Positions 13,796-20,970 of a stretch of 25,705 bases of DNA are shown piece by piece. The notes beneath the pieces were generated by a model. It did no database searches. It had not been told where the DNA came from and saw nothing but the letters and a program-made list of their open reading frames with translations. Numbering within the stretch: the first letter of the stretch is position 1; each line of letters opens with the position of its first letter. The position numbers and the translations under genes are program-made. The stretch is from Acidimicrobiia bacterium (GTDB lineage: Bacteria; Actinomycetota; Acidimicrobiia; IMCC26256; PALSA-555), in contig JALHSW010000361.1 in the NCBI GenBank assembly GCA_022865365.1, positions 1 through 25,705 on the forward strand, read 5' to 3'.

Positions 13796-15423
13796 GCACC
13801 GGCTCTCGTGCCGCACGTCATCGACGACACGACACCAAGACGCTCCTGCAGTCGAGTGCGGTCGTCGGCGTCGGCACCGCCCTCTCTCGGCTGACCGGCT
13901 TCCTCCGCGTCGCCGCGATCGCGTACGCGCTTGGTGTCACCACTGTCGCGGGCGTCTACTCGTACGCGAACGAGACGCCGAACATCGTCTACGAGCTGCT
14001 CCTCGGCGGTGTGCTCACCGCGACCCTGGTCCCGCAGTTCGTCAAGCATCTCCAGGCGAGGGATCCGGATGCGAGCAGTGCTGTCGTCACCGTCGCGATG
14101 CTCGCGCTCGTCGTCGTCACCGCGCTCGGCGTGCTGCTCGCGCCGTACATCGTCGACATCTACACGCTGCGGGTCAGCGGACCGGGCCGAGCCGAGCAGC
14201 AGGAGCTGGCCACCAAGCTCCTCCGCCTGTTCATGCCCCAGATGCTCTTCTACGGCTTCGTCGCACTCGCCACCGCGCTCCTTCACGCGCGACGACGGTT
14301 CGCGGCGGCAGCCTTCGCTCCGATCCTGAACAACGCCGTGGTGATCGCCCTGTTCCTGGCGCTCCCCCAAATCGTCGACGGCCCGCTCACCGTGCGACGG
14401 ATCAACACCGACAGCGGGCTCGTGCTGCTGCTCGGCCTCGGAACGACCGCCGGAATCGCGGCGATTGCCCTCGCCCTCGTCCCTGCCCTCTGGGGCGCGC
14501 GGGTGCGGCTCCGCTTCCTCCCGTCGCTCCACCACGCCGCGGTCCGGGTGGTCTTCCGGCTCTCGGGCTGGACCATGGGCTATGTGATCGCGAACCAGAT
14601 CGCGCTCTGGGTCGTGCTCGTCCTCGCCAACGGTGAGCGAGGTGGCGCGTTCGCGTACCTCAGCGCATTCGCGTTCTTCCAGCTCCCGTACGGGCTGTTC
14701 TCGGTGTCGGTGATGACCGCGGTCGCGCCGGAGCTCGCGGCGGCCGGCGGACGCGGCGACGCACCCGCGCTCCGGCACCGATTCGCGCGCGCGCTGCGGC
14801 TCACGCTCACCGTGATCGTGCCGGCCGCCGCGATCTACGTCGCGCTCGCGCGTCCGATCGTCGTCGCGCTCCTCCAGCGCGGTGCGTTCTCGGCCGGCGA
14901 CGCGGTGCTCGTCAGCGACACCCTCGTGGGCTTCGCGCTCGGTCTCCCGTTCTTCTCCACCTACCTGTTCGCGCTTCGCGCGTTCTACTCCCTCTCCGAC
15001 ACCCGGACCCCGTTCCTTCTCAACTGTCTGGAGAACGCGTTGAACATCGGACTGGCAGTGGTGCTCTTCGACCGGTTCGGCATCGTCGGACTCGCGTTCG
15101 CGTACTCCGGCGCCTATGCGGTCGCCGCGATCGTGACGCTCGCCGTGCTCTCGCGCCGGCTCGGTGGCCTCCAGGGGCGGGGCATCGGGACCTCGGCGCT
15201 CCGGGTCCTCGTGGTCAGCGGCGCAGCCGCAGGCGTGGCCTGGGTCGTCGGGGACGCCATCGGCTGGAGCGACCCCGGTACCGCGATCGTGGCGGTCGTC
15301 CTCGGGCTCACCGCCGCGATCATCGTGACCGGCGGCGGCCTCTGGCTCCTGCGCGTCGAGGAGTTCCGAGAGCTCATGGCGCTCGTCCGGCTCCGGCGCC
15401 GGGCGGCGAGTCCGACGTCGTGA
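13792..15423 (+). CDS. murJ: Lipid II flippase MurJ (MviN family)
   Basis: MurJ flips lipid-linked peptidoglycan precursor across the cytoplasmic membrane. The 543-residue product shows the MurJ pattern: TALSRLTGFLRVAAIAYALG (residues about 25-44), ANETPNIVYELLLGGVLTAT, VPQFVKHL, LRLFMPQMLFYGFVALATAL, FAPILNNAVVI, SAFAFFQLPYGLFSVSVMT, ALLQRGAFSAGDA and ALRAFYSLSDTRTPFLLN. Around 13-14 hydrophobic helices are visible. It stops at the membrane domain; the pseudokinase and ectodomain fused to M. tuberculosis MviN (Rv3910) are absent here. GTG 13792 overlaps the DUF6049 stop. In this phylum MurJ activity is linked to phosphorylation and to CwlM, which is also encoded in this window. Confidence 0.95.
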   Translation: MSTGSRAARHRRHDTKTLLQSSAVVGVGTALSRLTGFLRVAAIAYALGVTTVAGVYSYANETPNIVYELLLGGVLTATLVPQFVKHLQARDPDASSAVVTVAMLALVVVTALGVLLAPYIVDIYTLRVSGPGRAEQQELATKLLRLFMPQMLFYGFVALATALLHARRRFAAAAFAPILNNAVVIALFLALPQIVDGPLTVRRINTDSGLVLLLGLGTTAGIAAIALALVPALWGARVRLRFLPSLHHAAVRVVFRLSGWTMGYVIANQIALWVVLVLANGERGGAFAYLSAFAFFQLPYGLFSVSVMTAVAPELAAAGGRGDAPALRHRFARALRLTLTVIVPAAAIYVALARPIVVALLQRGAFSAGDAVLVSDTLVGFALGLPFFSTYLFALRAFYSLSDTRTPFLLNCLENALNIGLAVVLFDRFGIVGLAFAYSGAYAVAAIVTLAVLSRRLGGLQGRGIGTSALRVLVVSGAAAGVAWVVGDAIGWSDPGTAIVAVVLGLTAAIIVTGGGLWLLRVEEFRELMALVRLRRRAASPTS

Positions 15424-15474
15424 CACCATGAAGGCCGGGGGCGACCGGGGTCGGCCCGGTCCGGAGGAGGAACC

Positions 15475-16311
15475 GTGGGAGTACGAGTCGTCACCGACAG
15501 CGCGTGCGACCTGCCCCAAGAGCTCATCGACGCACTCGGCATCGCGGTCGTCCCACTCACGATCCGCTTCGGCGCCGAGGAGTTCGTCGACCGTGAGGAG
15601 CTGAGCGCCGACGCGTTCTGGGACCGGCTCCGCTCGTCCGATGCGCTCCCGGAGACCTCGGCGCCGTCGGCCGGCGCGTTCGAGGCCCGCTTTCGGGACC
15701 TGATCGGGCGGGGCGCCACCGGCATCGTCTGCATCAGCCTCTCGTCACGCCTCTCGGCGACGATGCAGGCCGCACAGGTCGCCGCCGCGTCCATCGGCGG
15801 CGAGTGCCCCGTGCAGGTCATCGATTCGCTCACGTGTTCCATGGGTCTCGGGGCCCTGTGCCTCACCGCGGCGCGCCGAGCCGCCGACGGCGACCCGCTC
15901 GACCGGATCGTCGACGAGGTCATCGGTCGACGGGACCGCACCCGACTCTTCGGCGCGCTCGACACCCTCGAGTTCCTCAAGAAGGGCGGTCGGGTCGGCA
16001 ACGCCCGCGCGCTGCTCGGTTCGATGCTCTCGATCAAGCCCGTCGTCGAGGTCCGCGACGGTGTGGTCGAAGAGGCAGGCAAGGTCCGCACGCGGTCGAA
16101 GTCGCTGAAGGTGCTGGTCGACAAGGTCGCCGCCCAGCCCATCGACTCGCTCGCGGTGCTCCACGGCCAGGCCGACGACCTCGACGAGCTCCTGGACCTG
16201 CTCAACCCCATCAAGCCTCGTGACGAGATCGTCACCGGCGTGGTCGGGTCCGTCATCGGCACCCATGCCGGGCCGGGCGTCATCGGAGTCACCTTCCAGA
16301 TCCGGGCATAG
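15475..16311 (+). CDS. DegV family fatty-acid-binding protein
   Basis: DegV proteins bind a fatty acid in a deep pocket; in Firmicutes (FakB) they present it to a fatty-acid kinase. The 278-residue product begins GVRVVTDSACDLPQELID and holds the family features VVPLTIRFGAEEF, ALPETSAPSAGAFEARFRDL (the TSxPS-type motif), IVCISLSSRLSATMQAA, QVIDSLTCSMGLG, LDTLEFLKKGGRVGNARALLG and MLSIKPVVEV. GTG 15475 has the ribosome-binding site GGAGGAGG at 15463-15470, 4 nt upstream. It stands between murJ (51 bp gap) and the kinase gene (6 bp gap). No FakA-like kinase is seen in this window. Confidence 0.94.
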   Translation: MGVRVVTDSACDLPQELIDALGIAVVPLTIRFGAEEFVDREELSADAFWDRLRSSDALPETSAPSAGAFEARFRDLIGRGATGIVCISLSSRLSATMQAAQVAAASIGGECPVQVIDSLTCSMGLGALCLTAARRAADGDPLDRIVDEVIGRRDRTRLFGALDTLEFLKKGGRVGNARALLGSMLSIKPVVEVRDGVVEEAGKVRTRSKSLKVLVDKVAAQPIDSLAVLHGQADDLDELLDLLNPIKPRDEIVTGVVGSVIGTHAGPGVIGVTFQIRA

Positions 16312-16317
16312 GGGCTG

Positions 16318-17865
16318 GTGTCGAACCCGGCCGCACCCGGCCGCACCCTCGGCGGCCGGTACCGCCTCCAGTCCCTGCTGGCGCGGGGCGGCATGGCCAG
16401 TGTGTGGCTCGGCGACGACACGTTGCTCGCGCGACCGGTCGCCGTGAAGACCCTGCACCCCGAGCTCGCGGTGGACGCCGACACCCGGACCCGATTCCGG
16501 AACGAGGCAGTGGCGGTGGCCAGCCTCGCCCACCCCGACATCGTCGCGACGTACGACACCGGAGAGGACGACGGGGTCGCGTACCTCGTCATGGAGCTGG
16601 TCGAAGGTCCGAACCTGCGGCGTCTGCTCGACGAGCGCGGTGCCCTCCCCGTCGCCGAGGCGCTCCGGATCGCGCGGGGCGTCACGGCGGCCCTCGCCCA
16701 CGCGCACCGCAATGGGATCGTCCATCGCGACATCAAGCCCGCGAACGTGCTCGTCCCGCCCCACGCCCCCGTGAAGGTGACCGACTTCGGCATCGCCAAG
16801 GCCGGCGACGGCCAGGACCTCACGCGCACCGGAACCGTCCTGGGCACGGCGCGCTACCTCTCCCCCGAGCAGCTCTCGGGCGACCCCGTCGACGCCCGGG
16901 CCGACCTGTATGGAGTCGGGCTCCTCCTGCACGAGATGCTGGCGGGCCGGGCACCGTTCACCGGCGACTCCGAGACCAGTGCCGCGCTCGCTCGCCTCAC
17001 AACGGCGCCCCCGCCGCTGCGATCGTTGCGTCCCGACATCCCGCCCCGGCTCGAGGCGATCACGCTGCGCTGCCTCGCACTCGACCCTGCCGATCGCTAC
17101 CCGGACGCCGCGGCGCTCGGCGAGGACCTTGCCACGATCGCAGGTGGCGCCGACCTCCACCTCGCGTCGCCGGGCGTCGACCGGACGCGGCGCGCGACAC
17201 CCGCGCCGCCCACCCCGAGGCAATCCACTGCTCCGGTCGCCCCGGGTCCCGCTCCCTCCCGTTCGGCCCCCGCCCGACCGGCGCCCGCCCGGCGCGCCTC
17301 CCAACGCCGCGCTCCGGCCTGGCCCTGGGCGCTCCTGGGCATCTTCCTCCTGCTCGCGGGCGCAGCAGGCGGCTACCTGATCGTGCGCCAGCTCGAGAGC
17401 ACGGCCGGCAACGGCGGGGGCTCGGGCGGCGCGACGGGCTCCCCACAGGTGACCGGCGCCGCCGACTTCGACCCCGAAGGAGGCGACGGCGAGAACCCAG
17501 GCCAGGCCGACCGCGCGACCGATGGCGACGCATCGAGCGCCTGGTCGACCGAGAGCTACCGCAGCCCGAACTTCGGCGGTGGCAAGTCGGGCGTCGGGCT
17601 GCGACTCGAGCTCGCCGGCGACGCGGATGTGTCGAACGTCGAGGTCGACACCGACCTCACCGGTTGGAGCGCACAGATCTACGTCGCCGAGAGTCCGGGC
17701 GACGCCCTGGCCGATTGGGGCCAACCCGTCGCGTCGGCAGAGGATCTCGGCAAGACCGCTCGCTTCGAGATCGATCCCGCGGCTCGGGGGAACGCCGTGC
17801 TCGTCTGGCTCACCCGACTGCCGTCCACCGGTCGACTCGCGATCGCCGAGGTGCGGGTTGCCTGA
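16318..17865 (+). CDS. Transmembrane Ser/Thr protein kinase with extracytoplasmic discoidin-like domain
   Basis: Residues 14-275 form a PknB-type kinase with all key residues visible: glycine-rich loop LARGGMASVWLG (21-32), VAVK Lys44, helix-C Glu63, HRDIKPAN (136-143), DFG (156-158), a Thr-rich activation loop (LTRTGTVLGTARY) and LSPEQ. It should be catalytically active. A Pro/Ala linker (290-330), a single transmembrane helix (about 335-357, WPWALLGIFLLLAGAAGGYL) and an extracytoplasmic domain (about 380-515) follow. The last part shows the discoidin/galactose-binding look (QADRATDGDASSAWSTESYR, LRLELAGDADVSNVEV, AIAEVRV). This kinase-TM-ectodomain order matches the C-terminal part of M. 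tuberculosis MviN, but there it is fused to MurJ and is a pseudokinase. It starts at GTG 16318, 6 nt after degV. A PknB-like sensor of wall precursors is the likely role; the ligand is unknown. Confidence 0.9.
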   Translation: MSNPAAPGRTLGGRYRLQSLLARGGMASVWLGDDTLLARPVAVKTLHPELAVDADTRTRFRNEAVAVASLAHPDIVATYDTGEDDGVAYLVMELVEGPNLRRLLDERGALPVAEALRIARGVTAALAHAHRNGIVHRDIKPANVLVPPHAPVKVTDFGIAKAGDGQDLTRTGTVLGTARYLSPEQLSGDPVDARADLYGVGLLLHEMLAGRAPFTGDSETSAALARLTTAPPPLRSLRPDIPPRLEAITLRCLALDPADRYPDAAALGEDLATIAGGADLHLASPGVDRTRRATPAPPTPRQSTAPVAPGPAPSRSAPARPAPARRASQRRAPAWPWALLGIFLLLAGAAGGYLIVRQLESTAGNGGGSGGATGSPQVTGAADFDPEGGDGENPGQADRATDGDASSAWSTESYRSPNFGGGKSGVGLRLELAGDADVSNVEVDTDLTGWSAQIYVAESPGDALADWGQPVASAEDLGKTARFEIDPAARGNAVLVWLTRLPSTGRLAIAEVRVA

Positions 17866-17909
17866 CCCGGTTCGGATGGCTGACCCGGTGCGGGATGGCT
17901 GACCCGGTG
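17860..17909 (+). repeat. 19-bp tandem duplication covering the sigM start
   Basis: The segments 17873-17890 and 17892-17909 match at 17 of 18 bases, giving two copies of ATGGCTGACCCGGTG at 17876 and 17895. A degenerate earlier copy (TGACCCGGTTCGG) holds the kinase stop codon. Because 19 is not a multiple of three, the first ATG opens an 8-codon frame (MADPVRDG) whose stop, 17900-17902, overlaps the second copy. Confidence 0.85.
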
Positions 17910-18464
17910 AACGCCGGCGATGACGCGGCGATCGCCGCCGCCGCCGCCGCCGGCGATCGCCAGGCGCTCGAGACGCTCCTGGATCGATATGCCGACCGCG
18001 TCCACGCGATCTGCCGGCGGATCGTCGCGCACCCCGAGGACGCGCTCGACGCGACCCAGGAAGCGCTGATCGCCATCGCTCGGGGCATCGCGAGCTTCGA
18101 CGGACGCTCGGCGTTCACGACCTGGCTCTACCGCGTCGCCACCAATGCCGCGCTCGACGAGCTGCGCCGCCGATCCCGGCGCCCCGTGCCGCTGGACGTG
18201 CCGTACGACATGGCGACCCCCAGCGGGGAGGGCGCCGTCGACGCTCGACTCGACGTCGATCGGGCGCTGGCCGACGTCCCCGAGGAGTTCCGGACCGCAG
18301 TCGTGCTCCGCGACCTCGCCGATCTCGACTACTCCGAGATCGCCGCGGTGCTCGAGGTTCCCGTCGGCACGGTGAAGTCACGGATCGCGCGCGGCCGCGA
18401 GGCCCTCAGGGGCGCGCTCGGGAACCAGGACGCCTCCTCGGAACGTCGAACGGGCAGATCATGA
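17895..18464 (+). CDS. sigM: ECF-type RNA polymerase sigma factor (SigM-like)
   Basis: ECF sigma factors redirect RNA polymerase to stress promoters. The 189-residue product has sigma region 2 (about 24-95: ALETLLDRYADRVHAICRRI, DALDATQEALIAIARGIASF, AFTTWLYRVATNAALDELRR) and sigma region 4 (about 120-175: DVPEEFRTAVVLRDLADLDY, EIAAVLEVPVGTVKSRIARG). It lies in the same place as sigM (Rv3911) in M. tuberculosis, between the murJ region and trxB. I chose ATG 17895; no ribosome-binding site is visible and an overlapping 8-codon frame precedes it, so translation may be coupled. It overlaps the next gene, its likely membrane partner, by ATGA (18461-18464). Confidence 0.92.
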   Translation: MADPVNAGDDAAIAAAAAAGDRQALETLLDRYADRVHAICRRIVAHPEDALDATQEALIAIARGIASFDGRSAFTTWLYRVATNAALDELRRRSRRPVPLDVPYDMATPSGEGAVDARLDVDRALADVPEEFRTAVVLRDLADLDYSEIAAVLEVPVGTVKSRIARGREALRGALGNQDASSERRTGRS

Positions 18465-19099
18465 ACGACGACCTGAACCCCGACGACCCGACCCCCGACG
18501 ACCTGGAGCTCGCTGCAGTGCTCGCGGTCGCTCCCCTCGACGACCTGACCCGACGCCTCCTCGTGCGCACCGCGCTCGCCAGGCGGTTCCGCGCCACTCG
18601 CCCGGTCGGGCGCCTCGCGGCCGCGTCGGGGATCGCGGCGGCCCTGGTGATCGGCGTGTTGATCGGGACCCTCGTCGTGACCCGTCCGGATGACCCCGGA
18701 CCCACCACCGCTGCACGCGCGCCGACGAGCTCGCCCGCCCCGAGCTCGCCCGCCCCGAGTGCGGCTCCGGACGCCGGTGCACCCGCCCTCGTGCCGACGT
18801 CGGTGACTCCACTCGGCTACCTCGGCGTGCTCGACTCGGGCGAAGCGCTGCGCCCGGCGATCGCCGCGCGACTCGAAGCGGGCGGCGACGCGTCGACGAC
18901 GTCAGAGTCCGCCGACGTGTGCGTCGCACGCGGCCCTGACGCGGCGGGGCTCGCCGTGATCAGCGCGGTCGGGACCGCGACCCTCGACACGGGCCCGGCC
19001 GTCATCCTCGTCGGACCCACGCCCATCGGCGAGAACCTCGCCGTCGTGCTCGACCCGACGAGCTGCGCCGTGCTCGAGACGGTCACGCTCCAGGACTGA
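18461..19099 (+). CDS. Membrane protein next to SigM, probable anti-sigma factor (Rv3912-like position)
   Basis: The 212-residue product has an acidic cytoplasmic N-terminus (DDLNPDDPTPDDLELA, about 1-48), a single transmembrane helix (about 50-72, LAAASGIAAALVIGVLIGTLVV), a Pro/Ser/Ala-rich linker (TSSPAPSSPAPSAAPD) and an extracytoplasmic domain of about 110 residues (VTPLGYLGVLDSGEALRPAI, then ILVGPTPIGENLAVVLDP). The topology and the ATGA overlap with sigM fit an anti-sigma factor holding SigM at the membrane. There is no HxxxCxxC zinc-binding anti-sigma motif in the N-terminal part, so the SigM contact must be of another kind. The two cysteines (SADVCVARG and SCAVLE) are both outside the membrane and could pair. 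Function is inferred from position and topology only. Confidence 0.7.
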   Translation: MNDDLNPDDPTPDDLELAAVLAVAPLDDLTRRLLVRTALARRFRATRPVGRLAAASGIAAALVIGVLIGTLVVTRPDDPGPTTAARAPTSSPAPSSPAPSAAPDAGAPALVPTSVTPLGYLGVLDSGEALRPAIAARLEAGGDASTTSESADVCVARGPDAAGLAVISAVGTATLDTGPAVILVGPTPIGENLAVVLDPTSCAVLETVTLQD

Positions 19100-19137
19100 G
19101 TCGGGCGGGCTCTCGGGCTGATCGACCCGGACCCGGG

Positions 19138-19143
19138 TACGAT
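19138..19143 (+). promoter_or_regulatory. Candidate -10 element (TACGAT) before the small membrane protein and trxB
   Basis: TACGAT ends 10 bp before ATG 19154, suggesting a very short leader. The 54-bp gap after the anti-sigma-like gene is the only plausible promoter position for the trxB unit. No clear -35 match is visible 16-18 bp upstream. Confidence 0.4.
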
Positions 19144-19153
19144 CCCCGGCCGT

Positions 19154-19483
19154 ATGGCAGATCTCGATCGGGCCGCGGACTGGCCGACGCAAGCAGCCGA
19201 CGCGCTGGAGCAGGCCGTCACCCTCGTCCGCGACAAGACGGTCGTTCCGGCGCAGAAGGCCACGAAGGCCGTCGTGTACGGGATCCTCGCCGGGTTCTTC
19301 GCCTTCACCGCCGTCGCGTTGCTCATCATCGGCCTGTTCCGCGGGCTCGTGATCCTCACCGGCGAGGTCTGGCTCGCGTATCTGATCTGCGGCGGAATCC
19401 TCGTGCTCGCCGGGGCGTTCTGCTGGACGCGCCGGTTCAAGGCACCGGACGACGATCCCGACACCGCCGAGGGGCCCAGATGA
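19154..19483 (+). CDS. Small membrane protein with two transmembrane helices, function unknown
   Basis: I do not recognise a named function. The 109-residue product has an amphipathic N-terminus (DRAADWPTQAADALEQAV), two hydrophobic helices (about 40-65, AVVYGILAGFFAFTAVALLI, and about 70-92, WLAYLICGGILVLAGAFCW) and a charged acidic tail (KAPDDDPDTAEGPR). The outline is compatible with the loose phage-holin-superfamily III/DUF1469 group of two-helix proteins, which in actinobacteria are usually not phage genes. It is not at this place in M. tuberculosis, where the sigM partner is followed by trxB2. It overlaps an 11-codon mini-frame leading into trxB. Confidence 0.72.
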   Translation: MADLDRAADWPTQAADALEQAVTLVRDKTVVPAQKATKAVVYGILAGFFAFTAVALLIIGLFRGLVILTGEVWLAYLICGGILVLAGAFCWTRRFKAPDDDPDTAEGPR

Positions 19484-19515
19484 ATGCAGGCAGACGCGTG
19501 ACCCGAGATGAGTGA
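19480..19515 (+). other. 11-codon mini-ORF linking the small membrane protein to trxB
   Basis: ATG 19480 overlaps the preceding stop (ATGA), and the frame MNAGRRVTRDE ends at TGA 19513-19515, which overlaps the first codons of trxB (ATG 19508). It could pass ribosomes onto trxB, which has no visible Shine-Dalgarno. Such short frames also arise by chance. Confidence 0.3.
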
Positions 19516-20458
19516 ACGGCGCAAGCTCCTGATCGTCGGATCCGGTCCGGCGGGGCTCACCGCGGCCACGTATGCCGCGCGAGCCAACCTCGCCCCGATG
19601 GTGATCGAGGGCATCGCGGCCGGTGGTCAGCTCATGCTCACGACCGACGTCGAGAACTACCCCGGCTTCCCCGACGGCATCATGGGGCCCGAGCTCATGG
19701 TCAAGATGCGCGAGCAGGCGGCGCGGTTCGGGGCCGAGTTCGTGACCGCCGATGCCGACCGCGTCGACCTCAGCGCCGCGCCCTTCGGTGTGTGGGTCGG
19801 TGGCGACGAGCACCGAGCCGACGCGATCGTCATCACCACGGGAGCGTCGGCGCGCATGTTGGGCCTCCCGGCCGAACAGCGCCTCCTCGGTCACGGTGTG
19901 TCCACGTGCGCGACCTGCGACGGGTTCTTCTTTCGCGACAAGGCGCTCGCGATCGTCGGCGGTGGCGACTCCGCGATCGAAGAGGCGCTCTTTCTCACGA
20001 AGTTCGCGACCAAGGTCACGCTCGTCCACCGGCGTCACGAGCTACGCGCGTCGAAGATCATGCAGGAGCGCGCGTTCGCGAACGACAAGATCGACTTCCT
20101 CTGGAACTCGGTGATCACCGACGTGAACGGTGATCAGCAGGTCGAGAGCCTCGATGTCCGCGATGTCGTGACCGACGAGACCTCGAAGCTCGACGTGGGC
20201 GGACTGTTCGTGGCGATCGGCCACGACCCGAACACGGCGCTGTTCGCCGGCCAGCTCGACCTCGACGAGAACGGCTACATCGTCACCGAGGCCGACTCGA
20301 CCCGCTCGTCGATCGAAGGGGTCTTCGCGGCGGGTGACGTCCAGGACCACGTCTACCGCCAAGCGGTCACCGCAGCAGGCAGCGGGTGCATGGCGGCGAT
20401 CGAGGCCGAGCGTTGGCTCGAGGAACGGGCCCACGCCGCGGCCACCGCCCGCGCCTGA
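19508..20458 (+). CDS. trxB: Thioredoxin-disulfide reductase
   Basis: TrxB passes electrons from NADPH through FAD and a redox-active disulfide to thioredoxin in the cytosol. The 316-residue product has the FAD-binding GSGPAGLTAATYAARANL (residues 11-28), GGQLMLTTDVENYPGFP, the redox centre CATC (Cys134 and Cys137), the NADPH-binding GGGDSAIEEALFLT (151-164), VHRRHELRASKIMQ, AIGHDPNT, and the C-terminal FAD motif GVFAAGDVQD followed by RQAVTAAGSGCMAAIEAERW. Length is normal. No strong ribosome-binding site precedes ATG 19508; coupling to the preceding small frames is possible. It is followed by trxA 121 bp away, the same order as trxB2-trxC in M. tuberculosis. Confidence 0.97.
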   Translation: MSERRKLLIVGSGPAGLTAATYAARANLAPMVIEGIAAGGQLMLTTDVENYPGFPDGIMGPELMVKMREQAARFGAEFVTADADRVDLSAAPFGVWVGGDEHRADAIVITTGASARMLGLPAEQRLLGHGVSTCATCDGFFFRDKALAIVGGGDSAIEEALFLTKFATKVTLVHRRHELRASKIMQERAFANDKIDFLWNSVITDVNGDQQVESLDVRDVVTDETSKLDVGGLFVAIGHDPNTALFAGQLDLDENGYIVTEADSTRSSIEGVFAAGDVQDHVYRQAVTAAGSGCMAAIEAERWLEERAHAAATARA

Positions 20459-20462
20459 GCTC

Positions 20463-20499
20463 CCGACCCCGGAATCCCCAGGCCGACCCCGGAATCCCC
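20463..20499 (+). repeat. 20-bp-period direct repeat between trxB and trxA
   Basis: A 17-bp segment (CCGACCCCGGAATCCCC) at 20463-20479 is repeated exactly at 20483-20499, directly after the trxB stop. CCCCGG and CCGGGG elements within it can form small hairpins, so it might act as a weak terminator or simply be a duplication. Confidence 0.7.
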
Positions 20500-20527
20500 G
20501 GGGCCCGAGATGGGTTCACCACCTCAG

Positions 20528-20533
20528 TACACT
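20528..20533 (+). promoter_or_regulatory. Candidate -10 element (TACACT) for trxA
   Basis: TACACT matches the TAnnnT actinobacterial -10 consensus and is the only such match in the trxB-trxA gap. A start about 7 nt downstream would give a leader of roughly 40 nt carrying the ribosome-binding site AAGGA. A -35 element is not obvious. Confidence 0.4.
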
Positions 20534-20579
20534 CGCTCCACCGCCCGACCGAGCAAGGTCGGGGAGAAAGGACCCCCCT

Positions 20580-20915
20580 GTGTCCCAGCACATCCTCACC
20601 ATCTCCGACGACACCTTCGACGAGACGATCGGTGGCTCCGAAAAGGTCGTCCTCGTCGACTTCTGGGCCGAATGGTGTGGTCCCTGCAAGATGATCGCCC
20701 CGGTCCTCGAGGAGCTCGCGGTCGAGCACGGCGACAAGCTCGCCATCGCGAAGCTCAACGTCGACGACAACCCGAACACGGCGATGCGCTTCAACGTGAT
20801 GAGCATCCCGACCCTCCTGGTATTCAAGCCGGGCGACACGACAGCGGAGGCCAAGCGCCTCGTCGGCGCCAAGGGCAAGGGTCAGCTCCTCCAGGACCTC
20901 GCCGAGTTCGTCTGA
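20580..20915 (+). CDS. trxA: Thioredoxin
   Basis: Thioredoxin reduces protein disulfides and is recharged by TrxB, encoded just upstream. The 111-residue product has the full fold and active site: VVLVDFWAEWCGPCKMIAPV (redox cysteines 33 and 36), VEHGDKLAIAKLNVDDNPN, the cis-proline region VMSIPTLLVFKPG and LVGAKGKGQLLQDL. I chose GTG 20580, which has AAGGA 7 nt upstream and gives the normal length; the longer frame from 20334 runs back over the end of trxB and the repeats. Confidence 0.97.
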   Translation: MSQHILTISDDTFDETIGGSEKVVLVDFWAEWCGPCKMIAPVLEELAVEHGDKLAIAKLNVDDNPNTAMRFNVMSIPTLLVFKPGDTTAEAKRLVGAKGKGQLLQDLAEFV

Positions 20916-20916
20916 C

Positions 20917-20934
20917 GCGACCCGCAGGGGTCGC
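20917..20934 (+). terminator. Hairpin directly after trxA
   Basis: GCGACCC (20917-20923) pairs perfectly with GGGTCGC (20928-20934) around a GCAG loop, starting one base after the trxA stop. It lacks a T tract, as is frequent in high-GC actinobacteria, so it is a plausible but unproven terminator. Confidence 0.5.
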
Positions 20935-20970
20935 CGTCACTCGGACTGTTCGCCTCGGACCGTCATCGTC

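Noticed and set aside
11639..13816. A 725-codon open frame antisense to the DUF6049 gene
   Set aside because: It is composed of Arg/Gly/Asp/Glu-rich sequence with no domain and mirrors the high GC of the real gene; long antisense frames are expected at this base composition.
13150..15519. A 789-codon open frame antisense to murJ
   Set aside because: Sequence is charged low complexity without motifs, while the plus strand gives a clear 14-helix flippase with conserved motifs.
19154..19483. Holin gene as evidence of a prophage
   Set aside because: No lysin, integrase, attachment site or other phage gene is present, and the surrounding order is conserved housekeeping sequence.
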